Positions 43,907 to 53,933 are shown, numbered from the stretch's first letter. The stretch: 54,464 bases of DNA from Bacteroidales bacterium (GCA_016936215.1 JAFGPL010000134.1:1-54464); one strand, 5' to 3'. Made by a program: numbers and translations. The notes: generated from the sequence alone by a model not told the origin.

Positions 43907-45841
43907 ATGTGCGGTATTACAGGATATATAAACCTAAATGACGAACCTGTTCAGTCTACCGAAACGGTCTTAAAAATGCTGCGTGTGCAAAAACACCGCG
44001 GGCCAGACGATTCAGGAATAAGAGTATTTAACCTTAAAAAAGGCACATCTGCTGAGTTACCCGCAAATGAATTGAGCCGGATAGAAAATGATTATAACGG
44101 TATTTTAGGGTTTAACCGCTTAAGCATCCTTGACCTGTCCCAAAACGGACACCAGCCTATGGTTAGCCCTGATGGCAAAGTTTTTCTGACTTTAAATGGT
44201 GAAATATACAATGCTTTCGACCATACAGATGAATTAGCTGCATGGGGTTATCATTTTAAAAGCACCACTGATACAGAGATTGTACTTGCTTTGTATCTTA
44301 AGTATGGTATAGATGGCATGCTGGAAAGGTTGAATGGGATGTTTGCCATCGCCGTGGTTGATTTAAAGCTAAGAAAAATATTTCTTGCACGCGACAGGTT
44401 TGGGATTAAACCACTGTATTATATTTATAATAAAGACATTCTGGCATTCTCGTCAGAACTCAAAAGTTTTGGGTATTTACCCCGGTTCACGTTCAGAATT
44501 GAAGAAAAGCACCTGGATGAATTTATGATCTTTCGTAATAATTTAAATGATACCCTATTTAAAGATATTCAGGTTCTTAAACCAGGGTATTACCTTACCT
44601 ATGCCTATAATGAGGGTTTACAAAAACAATGCTTTTTTAACTTAAACAATTACAGGCGGGAAAATAATTCATCGGCAGATATAAATTATTATCGTGAGGA
44701 ACTGAAAGAGTGGTTAAGCAAAAGTGTCCGGCGTCAGCTTATGAGTGATGTGAAACTGGGTTGCCAGTTATCCGGGGGAATAGATTCATCACTGGTAACC
44801 TGGTTTGCAAACAATAATCATCAAAGAGGGAACTTCGAGGCTGTCTCCATAATCTTTAATGACAAACGATTCAATGAAGAACAATATATAAACAGAGTAA
44901 CATGTGAACTGGGAATTACATCACATAAGTTTCTGTTAGACTCGGATTATTATTTCGATCATATTGAGAAAGCAGCCTGGCATCTTGAAGCCCCAATCAA
45001 TCACCCGAATACAGTTGCAATTTATAAACTATCACAACAGGCAAAAGAACATGTTACTGTATTACTTAGCGGCGAGGGTGCCGATGAAGTTTTTGGAGGT
45101 TACAGCAGGTTTTATGAAATAACCTATCCTTTTCAGAGCAGGAGATTTTTGCATGAAGTAAAAAAGGGACTTAAAGAACCTTTGGGATTCATTAAATACC
45201 TGAACAACGAATACAGGGCTGTAATGGCAACAGCATTCATGACACCTGGTCTGGCACACAAACTAAGAAAAGATTTTATTTTCAAACGTGCAGTTAACGA
45301 GCGTCTGGAATTATACCGCACAATATCCGGCTCATCGTTTGACAGACAGGTAAAATACGAAATGTATTCGTACCTGCCCGACCTGCTCATCAGACAGGAC
45401 AAAATGTCTATGGCCCATACAATCGAAAACAGGGTGCCCTTCCTTGATAATGAAGTGGTTGAAAACTCATTCAGAATTCCTGAAAAGCTGCTTCAGATAA
45501 GAAAAAGCCCTGAAGGATATAATACAGAAAAGTATCTTCTGAAAAAGGTAACAGCAGAGCTTTTCGGAAACGAATTCGCATTTCGTAATAAAATGGGGTT
45601 CGGCATACCGGTAAGGGAATTCTTTTCAAATCCGAGGTTCATCGAATATCTTAAGGATAAAATTTTACCACTTATGCGGCAAAGGGGTTTATTTAACCAT
45701 AATCTGGCAACACAATGGCTATCGGATATCGAAAACCTGCGATACAACCAGCTCGAAGCTTTATGGGTTATTGTTTCTTTCGAGATATGGGCAAATGTAT
45801 ATATAGATGGAAAATATGAAAATTGGAATACACGATTCTAA
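43907..45841 (+). CDS. asnB: Asparagine synthase (glutamine-hydrolysing) family amidotransferase, second copy
   Basis: The 644-residue protein has catalytic Cys2 (MCGITGYIN), HRGPDDSG, LNGEIYNAF, the PP-loop SGGIDSS (about 289-295), GEGADEVFGGY and DKMSMAHTIENRVPFLDNEVV. It is clearly different from the copy at 15761. The 3' end overlaps the following ATP-grasp gene, so the two products are probably made in equal amounts and may work together on an amide or peptide-like group of the glycan. Confidence 0.9.
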   Translation: MCGITGYINLNDEPVQSTETVLKMLRVQKHRGPDDSGIRVFNLKKGTSAELPANELSRIENDYNGILGFNRLSILDLSQNGHQPMVSPDGKVFLTLNGEIYNAFDHTDELAAWGYHFKSTTDTEIVLALYLKYGIDGMLERLNGMFAIAVVDLKLRKIFLARDRFGIKPLYYIYNKDILAFSSELKSFGYLPRFTFRIEEKHLDEFMIFRNNLNDTLFKDIQVLKPGYYLTYAYNEGLQKQCFFNLNNYRRENNSSADINYYREELKEWLSKSVRRQLMSDVKLGCQLSGGIDSSLVTWFANNNHQRGNFEAVSIIFNDKRFNEEQYINRVTCELGITSHKFLLDSDYYFDHIEKAAWHLEAPINHPNTVAIYKLSQQAKEHVTVLLSGEGADEVFGGYSRFYEITYPFQSRRFLHEVKKGLKEPLGFIKYLNNEYRAVMATAFMTPGLAHKLRKDFIFKRAVNERLELYRTISGSSFDRQVKYEMYSYLPDLLIRQDKMSMAHTIENRVPFLDNEVVENSFRIPEKLLQIRKSPEGYNTEKYLLKKVTAELFGNEFAFRNKMGFGIPVREFFSNPRFIEYLKDKILPLMRQRGLFNHNLATQWLSDIENLRYNQLEALWVIVSFEIWANVYIDGKYENWNTRF

Positions 45842-46817
45842 AGGATTTTTCAGCGATCGCTGGATAGCATATTGTCAGGCTGAAAGCATCAGTTACAAAT
45901 TGGTAGATTGTTACGGCAGCGATATAATTCAACAATTATTGGACTGCAGTGCCCTGATGTGGCATTTTAATCATAAAAGCTCAAAAGACAGCAAATTTGC
46001 GAAACAGCTTTTATTCTCTTTGCAGGCTGCAGGCTTGAAGGTGTTCCCCGATTATAATACTTCATGGCATTTCGACGACAAAGTTGCCCAGAAATATTTG
46101 CTCGAAGCCATCAATGCCCCGCTTGCACCGTCTTATGTTTTTTACAGCAGGAGTGAAGCTTTACAGTGGGCACATAAAACCAGTTATCCGAAAGTTTTTA
46201 AGCTACGCAATGGTGCCGGTTCGGACAATGTAATTCTTGTAAAAACAGAACGAAAATCACGCTGGTTAATAAAAAAAGCATTCGGAAGGGGGTTTAAACA
46301 ATACGATGCCTTGAACAACCTTAAAGAGAGATTAAGGAAATACCGTCTTGGCAAAGCTTCAGTTTGGGATGTAATAAAAGGAATCATCCGGATTTTTTAT
46401 ACTACAAGATATGCCAGGGTAACGGGCAGAGAAATCGGATATGCATATTTTCAGGATTTTATTCCAGGGAATGATCATGATATACGTGTAGTTGTTGTTG
46501 ATAATAAGGCTTTTGCAATTAAGCGTCTTGTCAGGCAAAACGATTTTCGTGCTTCTGGCAGTGGATTCATACTTTACGATAAAGAATATTTTGATGAAAA
46601 AACCATAAAACTATCGTTTGATATTGCCGAAAAACTTAACACACAGTGTATTGCATTTGATTATGTGTATAAAGACGGTGAGCCGTTAATTGTCGAAATA
46701 AGTTTTGGATTTTCTCCTGAAGGATATGATCTCTGCACCGGATATTGGGAAAAAGACCTTTCCTGGCATGAAGGTAAGTTTAATCCCTATGGCTGGATGG
46801 TTAAAATGGTTTTATAA
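45816..46817 (+). CDS. ATP-grasp ligase (RimK-like)
   Basis: I choose the ATG at 45816 (MKIGIHDSKGFF); an in-frame ATG three codons earlier is possible. The protein of about 333 residues has VFKLRNGAGSDNVILV (ATP-binding Lys region), YFQDFIPGNDHDIRVVVV, FDYVYKDGEPLIVEISFGFS (metal-binding D and E) and a C-terminal WYG-type end. ATP-grasp enzymes join a carboxylate to an amine through an acyl phosphate. In polysaccharide loci they attach amino acids to sugars. It overlaps the asparagine synthase gene by 26 bases. Confidence 0.83.
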   Translation: MKIGIHDSKGFFSDRWIAYCQAESISYKLVDCYGSDIIQQLLDCSALMWHFNHKSSKDSKFAKQLLFSLQAAGLKVFPDYNTSWHFDDKVAQKYLLEAINAPLAPSYVFYSRSEALQWAHKTSYPKVFKLRNGAGSDNVILVKTERKSRWLIKKAFGRGFKQYDALNNLKERLRKYRLGKASVWDVIKGIIRIFYTTRYARVTGREIGYAYFQDFIPGNDHDIRVVVVDNKAFAIKRLVRQNDFRASGSGFILYDKEYFDEKTIKLSFDIAEKLNTQCIAFDYVYKDGEPLIVEISFGFSPEGYDLCTGYWEKDLSWHEGKFNPYGWMVKMVL

Positions 46818-46837
46818 AAAGTGATTTTAAATTTAAC

Positions 46838-47875
46838 ATGAAGCAGATTCTCTATTTATACCGCGAAATTATGCCCTATAACATTGCTGTTTTGGAAGAG
46901 ATAACAAAACAAGGGTTTGGAATAACAGTGATACACGATACAAAGAAAAAATTAACACCATATGTCCCACCAGCAATTGAAAACGTAACATTTGATTCTA
47001 ATGAGAAATATAGCAAAAAGCAGCTGGCTGAGCTGGCACTTTCGCTTAATCCGGGAATGGTATATGTTAGCGACCGGACAAATGCCAAATATAATTATGT
47101 TTGCATATTGCTCAGGAAAAGAAAAAATATTCCTGTAATATCGGGTTGCGATTCACAATGGAAAGGGGGAAGACAATGGTTTAATGTATTTACTTCATGG
47201 TTTCGTCACAAACGTTTTTTTTCACATATGCTTGTTGCTGGAATGCGGCAGTTTGAATATGCCAAGAAGTTAGGTTTTGGCAATGAAAAAATATTATGGC
47301 CGTTATATTCTGCAAATAATGAGGTGTTTATGAATATTGCAATCAAGGAGGAGAGATTTAAACATCCCAGAAAATTTTTATTTGCCGGCCGGTTTGCAAA
47401 AGTAAAAGGATTAGACATTCTGCTTGAAGCATGGAATTCAATCATTGATAAGAGAGGCGCTACCTTGACATTGGTTGGTAACGGGCCTTTGAAAAATAAG
47501 TTTAATTATCCCAAAGATGTTATCATTCATAATTTTATGAACCAGAAAGAGTTAGGTGAACTTGCAGCTTGTTCATCATGTTTTATTTTGCCTTCGGTAT
47601 TTGAACCATGGGCATTAGTGATACACGAGTTTGCAGCCGCCGGGATGCCTCTTATTGTTACCGGTGTTTGTGGTGCAACACCTCATTTTGTAATTAACAA
47701 TTACAATGGATTGGTTATTAATCCAAATTCTGTTGATGAATTAAAAAGTGCAATTGAAAAAATTATCGCCATGCCAGATCAGCAACTTTTTGATTTTGCA
47801 TTAAGAAGCAGGGAACTCTCAATGAGTATCAATCCAAGAATGGTTGCTCATGCCATAACTTCTGTTCTGAACTGA
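46838..47875 (+). CDS. Family 4 glycosyltransferase
   Basis: The 345-residue GT-B protein has KFLFAGRFAKVKGLDILLEAW at the inter-domain linker and LPSVFEPWALVIHEFAAAGMPLIVT, with the E-x7-E-like nucleotide-sugar site. The N-terminal acceptor domain begins KQILYLYREIMPYN. It belongs to a block of four GT4 genes with an epimerase between them. Confidence 0.9.
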   Translation: MKQILYLYREIMPYNIAVLEEITKQGFGITVIHDTKKKLTPYVPPAIENVTFDSNEKYSKKQLAELALSLNPGMVYVSDRTNAKYNYVCILLRKRKNIPVISGCDSQWKGGRQWFNVFTSWFRHKRFFSHMLVAGMRQFEYAKKLGFGNEKILWPLYSANNEVFMNIAIKEERFKHPRKFLFAGRFAKVKGLDILLEAWNSIIDKRGATLTLVGNGPLKNKFNYPKDVIIHNFMNQKELGELAACSSCFILPSVFEPWALVIHEFAAAGMPLIVTGVCGATPHFVINNYNGLVINPNSVDELKSAIEKIIAMPDQQLFDFALRSRELSMSINPRMVAHAITSVLN

Positions 47876-47928
47876 AATAACTCACTGCTTTTCAGGCTTA
47901 TTATATAAAAAAGATTATTAGGGTTTAT

Positions 47929-49020
47929 ATGAAATCTTCAGATTTTAAGATAGTAATCGTATTACCTAAGTTAACATGTGGAGGTACTGAAAGAACGGCG
48001 GCAGAACTTGCTAACTATATTGCAGGAACCGGAGGAGATGCAACCCTTGTACTAATGTATAAAAAAGAAAGATTTTATGACCTTCATCCCAATGTAGCTG
48101 TTATTGAGCCGGATATACCGAGAAACAAACTTGGCAAATATTTATATATTTTTTACTTGCTCTCATTTTTAAGGTCTCAGTTCAAAAAATTAAAACCGAA
48201 CGTAATATTTGCCCTGGGATATGTTGCTTTTACCTTATTTGCAAGTCTTGGGCTTAAAACTAAGGTTGTTATGTCATTAAGGTCGAGTCCGTCAAGAATT
48301 CGTTTTCCTGGAAACCGGATTTTAAATAAGGCATATAAAATCTCACATAGATTTTTAAAAAGCAGGGTAGATGGCATCATTGCACAAACTTCAAGAGCAG
48401 CAGAAATATATATTAGAAGATACAAATGTCCTGTGATTGTAATACCGAATTTCCTGAGAGAAATCAGGGAATATGGTCATGAAAGAGAAAACCTTATCAT
48501 CAACATCGGGCATTGTTCATTTGAAAAGGGGCAACATTATCTTATTCAATCATTTTCAAGAATAAATGCACTTGGGTGGAAACTTGTTATCGTTGGTGAC
48601 GGGCCGAAAAAAACCGAGTTAGAACAATTAGCAGAAAATCTCGGGATACGCGACAATGTCATTTTTACAGGTTATCAGCAGGATGTGGATTACCATCTTT
48701 CGAAGAGCAAAATATTTGCATTTTCTTCTGTTATCGAAGGTTATCCCAATGCCTTGATAGAGGCAATGGCCAATGGGCTTCCTGCAGTAAGCTTTAACTG
48801 CGAAGCCGGGCCGTCTGATATTATCAGTGAGGGAACTGATGGATTTCTTGTTGAAGTAGGAGATACCGACAATTTTACCGGAAGATTACAAATGCTTGTT
48901 GATCAGCCTGAACTAAGGAACAGGTTGGGTAAAAATGCATTAAAAGTAAAACAGAAAAATGACCTGGGGGTTATTGCTCCAAAATACCTTGAGTTTTTTT
49001 ATAAAATCGCAATTTATTAA
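47929..49020 (+). CDS. Family 4 glycosyltransferase
   Basis: The 363-residue GT-B protein has LTCGGTERTAAELANYIA at the N-terminus and HCSFEKGQHYLIQSFSRI with VGDGPKKTELEQLAE at the linker. SSVIEGYPNALIEAMANGLPAVSFNCEAGP is an exemplary GT4 E-x7-E donor site. It resembles GalNAc/Gal transferases of capsule loci, but the sugar is not certain. Confidence 0.92.
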   Translation: MKSSDFKIVIVLPKLTCGGTERTAAELANYIAGTGGDATLVLMYKKERFYDLHPNVAVIEPDIPRNKLGKYLYIFYLLSFLRSQFKKLKPNVIFALGYVAFTLFASLGLKTKVVMSLRSSPSRIRFPGNRILNKAYKISHRFLKSRVDGIIAQTSRAAEIYIRRYKCPVIVIPNFLREIREYGHERENLIINIGHCSFEKGQHYLIQSFSRINALGWKLVIVGDGPKKTELEQLAENLGIRDNVIFTGYQQDVDYHLSKSKIFAFSSVIEGYPNALIEAMANGLPAVSFNCEAGPSDIISEGTDGFLVEVGDTDNFTGRLQMLVDQPELRNRLGKNALKVKQKNDLGVIAPKYLEFFYKIAIY

Positions 49021-49053
49021 TTGAACAATTTTATTAACCAACCATAAATCTTT

Positions 49054-49974
49054 ATGAGAACTATAGTTACCGGCGGTGCCGGATTTATTGGCTCAGCTGT
49101 TATACCGGTTTTGAAAAATGCAGGCCACGAAATTTTTGTAATTGATAATCTTTCATTCGGTAACCGTGATTTTATTCATATACCTGATGATCACTTTTTT
49201 CCGGCTGATATTAGGGATGAAAGCTTAATTCACAAACTAATGCATGAAATTCATCCCGAAGTTATCATTCATCTTGCAGCAGTGCATTTTATTCCATATT
49301 GTAATGCACATCCCTTTGAAGCTGCAGAAATAAATATTCGGGGCACAATGAACATATTAAAGTCAGCTAAGCATAATAAAGACCTTAAAAAGCTCTTTTT
49401 TGCTTCAACTGCGGCAGTTTATCCCATTTCTGATATAGCAGTAAAGGAAACCCATCAATTGTTGCCCCTTGATATTTATGGCCTCAGCAAATTAACAGGG
49501 GAAGAATTATGTTCTAAATTCTTTCTGGAAACAGGTATAGATACTATCGTTTGTCGTTTTTTTAATGCATTTGGACCAAACGAGACCAATCCGCATCTGA
49601 TTCCGGAGATAGAAAAGCAGTTGCGTGAAGGAAAACGTACAATCCAACTCGGTAACCTTACGCCCAAACGCGATTTCATTCATACCTATGATATGGCAGA
49701 GGCTGTGCGGATGCTTATTGACTTAAAGCACTCCGGGTTTGAAATATATAACCTTGGCAGGAATATCGAATACTCTGTTACGGAAATAGTTGAGGCATTT
49801 GAAAAACAACTGAATGAAAAAATACATATAGAGGTAGCACCTGAGAGAATAAGAAAAGTGGAAAGAATGCACCTGCTGGCCGATATCTCCAAGCTCAAAA
49901 ACAAAACCGGATGGGAGCCGAAATGGAGTATTGACGATGGTATCAGGGATTTGGTTAAAAGCTGGGGAAAATAG
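49054..49974 (+). CDS. NAD-dependent epimerase/dehydratase (GalE-like)
   Basis: The 306-residue short-chain dehydrogenase has VTGGAGFIGSAVIP (NAD loop), the FASTAAVYP strand and catalytic Y142-x3-K146 (YGLSKLTGEE). CRFFNAFGPNETNPHLIPEI is followed by RDFIHTYDMAEA. It is short for UDP-glucose 4-epimerase and may act on UDP-GlcNAc or a uronic form. Its place inside a block of glycosyltransferases suggests it makes a donor sugar for one of them. Confidence 0.87.
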   Translation: MRTIVTGGAGFIGSAVIPVLKNAGHEIFVIDNLSFGNRDFIHIPDDHFFPADIRDESLIHKLMHEIHPEVIIHLAAVHFIPYCNAHPFEAAEINIRGTMNILKSAKHNKDLKKLFFASTAAVYPISDIAVKETHQLLPLDIYGLSKLTGEELCSKFFLETGIDTIVCRFFNAFGPNETNPHLIPEIEKQLREGKRTIQLGNLTPKRDFIHTYDMAEAVRMLIDLKHSGFEIYNLGRNIEYSVTEIVEAFEKQLNEKIHIEVAPERIRKVERMHLLADISKLKNKTGWEPKWSIDDGIRDLVKSWGK

Positions 49975-50003
49975 AAATATTCTGATAATAAAGTATTTTT
50001 CAA

Positions 50004-51140
50004 ATGAAGAAAGAAAGGTTTAAACTAGGGATTATCTACAATTTCAGTTTCAAATGGATGGGAGGGATTATTTATATCCTCAATGTGATAAAAATGCTTG
50101 ATTTTCTTGACGATGAAGAAAAGCCTGAGATTTTCCTTTTCTATCGGCCAGACCTGAAAAAATTTCTGAGCGAATTAAATTATCCATATCTCAATGCATT
50201 TGAATGGACCTTTCCGACAATCACTTCTGGATATTTAAAATCATGGATTACCGGCAGGAATATGTTTATTGATGCTATCCTGAATAGTTATAATCTCGAT
50301 GCGCTTTATCCTTTGCACGATTATCCGGTCAAAGCAGTGAAAAATGTTAAACTGGTTTCGTGGTATGCAGATCTTCAGCATAAATATTACCCTGAGTTTT
50401 TCTCAGTGAAAAAAAGACTTGAAAGAGATGCAAGGATCAAACTTATATTGAGGCATTCTGATGATCTTGTTATTTCAAGCAATGCTGTTGCATATGATTT
50501 TAAACGTTTTTTTAAAATCAGGAGTGACCTTAAGATGCATATTTTTCATTTTGTATCTATTGTTGATTGGCTTGATTCAGAAAGAATTCCTGAATTGAAG
50601 CAGAAATATAAACTTCCTGATAAATATTTTATGATCTCAAACCAATTTCATAAACACAAAAACCACAAAGTTATCTTGCAGGCATCAGCGGCATTAAAAA
50701 AAGAAGGAATAAACCTGTTTCTTGTAATGACCGGCAAACTGCCCGATGCAGCCCAGTCCCCCTATATGGAGGAACTTCATAGGATAATTGAAAAGGATAA
50801 CCTTCACGAAAATATTAGGTTTCTTGGTGTAATCTCAAGAAACGACCAATTATTATTGATGAAGCATTCTCAGGCAGTTATTCAGCCAAGTTTATTTGAA
50901 GGGTGGAGTACAGTAATCGAAGACGCCATCTCTTTGCAGGTACCGGTTGTAGCCTCTAATCTCCCTGTTAATATTGAGCAATTAGGACCTGACGGGGTAT
51001 ATTTCGATCCTTTAAAGCCTGAGGAGCTTGTTGCAATATTGGCTCATTACCCCGAACGAAACCTCTCTGATATCTTTTATGAAGAATATCACGAACGAGT
51101 TAAAAAAGCAGCCATTGGCTTCATGAAAATTTTCAGATAA
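50004..51140 (+). CDS. Family 4 glycosyltransferase
   Basis: The 378-residue GT-B protein has NFSFKWMGGIIYILNVIK at the N-terminus, ISNQFHKHKNHKVILQASAAL at the linker and QPSLFEGWSTVIEDAISLQVPVVAS with the E-x7-E donor site. The SNQFHKHKNH-type linker is seen in a mannosyl/rhamnosyltransferase-like subgroup, but I do not assign a sugar. Confidence 0.9.
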   Translation: MKKERFKLGIIYNFSFKWMGGIIYILNVIKMLDFLDDEEKPEIFLFYRPDLKKFLSELNYPYLNAFEWTFPTITSGYLKSWITGRNMFIDAILNSYNLDALYPLHDYPVKAVKNVKLVSWYADLQHKYYPEFFSVKKRLERDARIKLILRHSDDLVISSNAVAYDFKRFFKIRSDLKMHIFHFVSIVDWLDSERIPELKQKYKLPDKYFMISNQFHKHKNHKVILQASAALKKEGINLFLVMTGKLPDAAQSPYMEELHRIIEKDNLHENIRFLGVISRNDQLLLMKHSQAVIQPSLFEGWSTVIEDAISLQVPVVASNLPVNIEQLGPDGVYFDPLKPEELVAILAHYPERNLSDIFYEEYHERVKKAAIGFMKIFR

Positions 51141-51153
51141 GATTTTTTAATCA

Positions 51154-52329
51154 ATGAAACTACAAAATCAAAATATAGCCCATGTGGATAGAAAAATTGT
51201 ATTTGTGAATCAGGCAACAGGATATCTTACAATTGATATTATTAATGAATTTGTATCATTATTTGACAAAGTGGCGCTGATTGCCGGCAGTATTCGAATA
51301 CAGGATATTGAAATTGATAACAGGGTAGGGATATCAAAAATTATAAGGTACAACAGGGGAGGAATGATTAAGAAAGCATATTCGTGGTTCATTGGCACAA
51401 TACAAATCTTTTGCCTGCTTGTAACCCGGTACAGGAAATATGAAGTGTTTTTTACCACATTGCCGCCAACTGCATACTTGATGGGTTATTTATTGAAACG
51501 AAGAAAATTCTCAGTGCTTTTTTACGATATCTATCCCGAAGCCCTTAAAATATTAAACATAAAAGAAGGCAATATAATTTACAGGATTTGGTCATCAGTA
51601 AACATTAAAATACTTAAAAATGCATATCGTATATATACCCTTAGTGATGGAATGAAGATGCAGCTTAAGAAATACACAGGGGAAAATGATATTGCCGTAA
51701 TCCCCAACTGGTCGGGACTTACTTTTGACAATCTGCCCAGTAAAGACAATAATCCTTTTCTTCTTGAAAATAAATTAAACAGTTATTTTTTAGTGGAATA
51801 TTCGGGAAACATCGGATTTTCGCACAGGGTTGAAATAGTTGTAGAACTTGCCCGGATTTTGGCTTTTGAAAAAGATATTGTGTTTCTCATAATTGGAAGG
51901 GGTGAGCGTCTTGAGTATATTAAAAGCCTTATTAAAACATATGGTCTAAGTAATTGTATAACAATGCCTTTCCAGTCAGATGATAAGATAATTTATTCAC
52001 TCTCTGCTGCCGATCTTTCTGTAGTTACGTTAGATGACAGAGCACCTGCTATGAGTGTGCCAAGTAAAGTATATAACCTTCTGAAAGTAGGTTCGCCGAT
52101 AATGGGCATTGGAGCTTCGGATTCGGAGCTTGCAAGGTTACTTGATGTGCATCAGAATGGTCGGAATTTTCCAGCCAATGAACTACATAAAATGGCAGAA
52201 TTTATCAGGCAGCTCAAGAATTCACCTGAAATAGACTCTGAGATGAGAAAGGGGTCAATTCTGGCTTCAAAAAAATATACTTCCGAAAATGCCAGGAAGT
52301 ATTTAGAGTTATATTTACAACTGAACTAA
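51154..52329 (+). CDS. Family 4 glycosyltransferase (WbuB-like)
   Basis: The 391-residue GT-B protein has a membrane-associating stretch IQIFCLLVTRYR, then FTTLPPTAYLMGYLLKRRK, IAVIPNWSG, VEYSGNIGFSHRVEIVVELA and a donor-site region with SLSAADLSVVTLDDRAPAMSV and PSKVYNLLKVGSPIMGIG. The PNW and PSKVYN motifs are usual in WbuB/WcaI-type transferases that add an amino or deoxy sugar. Confidence 0.9.
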   Translation: MKLQNQNIAHVDRKIVFVNQATGYLTIDIINEFVSLFDKVALIAGSIRIQDIEIDNRVGISKIIRYNRGGMIKKAYSWFIGTIQIFCLLVTRYRKYEVFFTTLPPTAYLMGYLLKRRKFSVLFYDIYPEALKILNIKEGNIIYRIWSSVNIKILKNAYRIYTLSDGMKMQLKKYTGENDIAVIPNWSGLTFDNLPSKDNNPFLLENKLNSYFLVEYSGNIGFSHRVEIVVELARILAFEKDIVFLIIGRGERLEYIKSLIKTYGLSNCITMPFQSDDKIIYSLSAADLSVVTLDDRAPAMSVPSKVYNLLKVGSPIMGIGASDSELARLLDVHQNGRNFPANELHKMAEFIRQLKNSPEIDSEMRKGSILASKKYTSENARKYLELYLQLN

Positions 52330-52338
52330 ACTTTTATT

Positions 52339-53340
52339 ATGTTAAAAAGAATTGGTTATATACCCTATTATCTTATTAAAACAGATTGGCGTAAGTTCAT
52401 AAGATTCATGAATTTTGCTGTTACTGACGGGGGCAAAGGAAGGGTAAGCCAAATGTTTGATTGCATCAGGTCAGCAAGGTATTATAATATATCTCCGATA
52501 GATTATTATTATTTTCGGTTTTATAAACTAAACAAAGAGCAACGTGCGGAATATGCAGGCACAGGCTTCATGTATGAATTTCAAAAATTGATGAATCCGG
52601 TTCCTGACAGAAGGATTCTGGAGGACAAGATATTATTTCTTGAACATTTTAATGATCTGATTCACAGAAAATATTTTGCAATTAATCAGCTTATTAAATA
52701 TCCTGATTATCTAAAACAGCTTTATAGAACACCAAATGATAAAATTGTACTAAAAAATTCGATGGGACAGGTTGGAGCACAGGTAGAAATCTTTTCTGTT
52801 TCAGGCAAAATCTTCAATAATATTATAAAATACATGAAGAGAATGCATTATGATCTGGCTGAAGAGTATGTTGTTCAACATTCGAAACTAATGCAACTTT
52901 CTCCCTCGGGGCTTAATACTGTCAGGATTATTACACAGAAGCAACGCGATGGTATTGAGATTCTTGCAGCCCGTCTGCGAATTTCTGTCAACTCAAGTGT
53001 TGACAACATGGCCGCAGGAAATCTTGCAGCCCCTCTCGACATTAAGTCAGGGACAATTATAGGTCCGGCAGTTTATAGCGATATCACAAAAAATTCTTGC
53101 AGTGTACATCCGGTTTCAGGTGTTCGGCTATTAGGGTTTTCAGTTCCTTATTGGAACGAAATTATCATATTGGCCCTGCAGGCTGCACGTCAATCAGGAA
53201 AAAATCGCAGTATAGGATGGGATATTGCCGTTACAGAAAAAGGTCCGGAACTCATTGAAGGCAATCATAACTGGTGTAAACTATTATGGCAATTGCCTGT
53301 GATGAAAGGATTAAAGAATGATTTAAAAAAGTATGTCTGA
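52339..53340 (+). CDS. Sugar-transfer-associated ATP-grasp protein
   Basis: The 333-residue protein fits the ATPgrasp_ST family: KIVLKNSMGQVGAQVEIFSV (ATP-binding), LSPSGLNTVRIIT, SVDNMAAGNLAAPLDIKSG and IGWDIAVTEKGPELIEGNHNW (metal-binding E and N). The biochemical role of this family is not settled. It is found in surface-glycan loci and is thought to link an amino acid or similar group to a sugar. The TGA overlaps the next ATG (ATGA type), so it is coupled to the GNAT gene. Confidence 0.85.
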   Translation: MLKRIGYIPYYLIKTDWRKFIRFMNFAVTDGGKGRVSQMFDCIRSARYYNISPIDYYYFRFYKLNKEQRAEYAGTGFMYEFQKLMNPVPDRRILEDKILFLEHFNDLIHRKYFAINQLIKYPDYLKQLYRTPNDKIVLKNSMGQVGAQVEIFSVSGKIFNNIIKYMKRMHYDLAEEYVVQHSKLMQLSPSGLNTVRIITQKQRDGIEILAARLRISVNSSVDNMAAGNLAAPLDIKSGTIIGPAVYSDITKNSCSVHPVSGVRLLGFSVPYWNEIIILALQAARQSGKNRSIGWDIAVTEKGPELIEGNHNWCKLLWQLPVMKGLKNDLKKYV

Positions 53341-53933
53341 TGGAGCAAATCTTGCTGTTTATTAAACATCGTCTAGGAATATTGTGGGCATTTATTGAAA
53401 TGTCGAATAATACTTTTTTTTATTTATTATTTTCAAAAAAACTTGAACAGGTATTGTATAATTTGTTTCGTGAATCATTTACTACCCCATATCATTACAG
53501 AAAATTAACTTCGGATGATCTTGAAGCACTCAATATCATGATTGAGTCACAAGATCCTGCCGACTTGAAATATTTTCATCCTCATAATTTTGATATAACA
53601 TCTTTAAAAAAACAGTTTGCAAAAAGGTCTTTCTTAATGATGGGGGCATTTGACCAGGAAAAGATTATCGGGTATTTTTTTCTAAGGTTTTTTGTAACCC
53701 GAAAAGCCTTTGTAGGTAGGATAATTGATAAAACTTACCGGGGATCAGGAGTTGGTAACGATATGAACAGGATACTCTATGAAACCACATGGAGAATGGG
53801 ATTTAGATGTCTTTCGACCGTATCTCTTAGCAACACTGCAGTTATTCGTGCCCATGCTAAAAATCCTTCGATGAAAGTAATTAAAAATCTTAATAGAAAT
53901 TACCAACTGATTGAATTTGTTAAAAACAAATAA
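53340..53933 (+). CDS. GNAT-family N-acetyltransferase
   Basis: The 197-residue protein has a hydrophobic/aromatic N-terminal part (FFYLLFSKKLEQVLYNLF), then the GNAT core with LMMGAFDQEKIIGYFFLRFF. The acetyl-CoA loop is IDKTYRGSGVGNDMNRILYE, followed by VSLSNTAVIRAHAKN. The start shares one base with the preceding stop. It would acylate an amino sugar or amino acid attached to the glycan. It is the last gene of the polysaccharide locus. Confidence 0.85.
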   Translation: MEQILLFIKHRLGILWAFIEMSNNTFFYLLFSKKLEQVLYNLFRESFTTPYHYRKLTSDDLEALNIMIESQDPADLKYFHPHNFDITSLKKQFAKRSFLMMGAFDQEKIIGYFFLRFFVTRKAFVGRIIDKTYRGSGVGNDMNRILYETTWRMGFRCLSTVSLSNTAVIRAHAKNPSMKVIKNLNRNYQLIEFVKNK

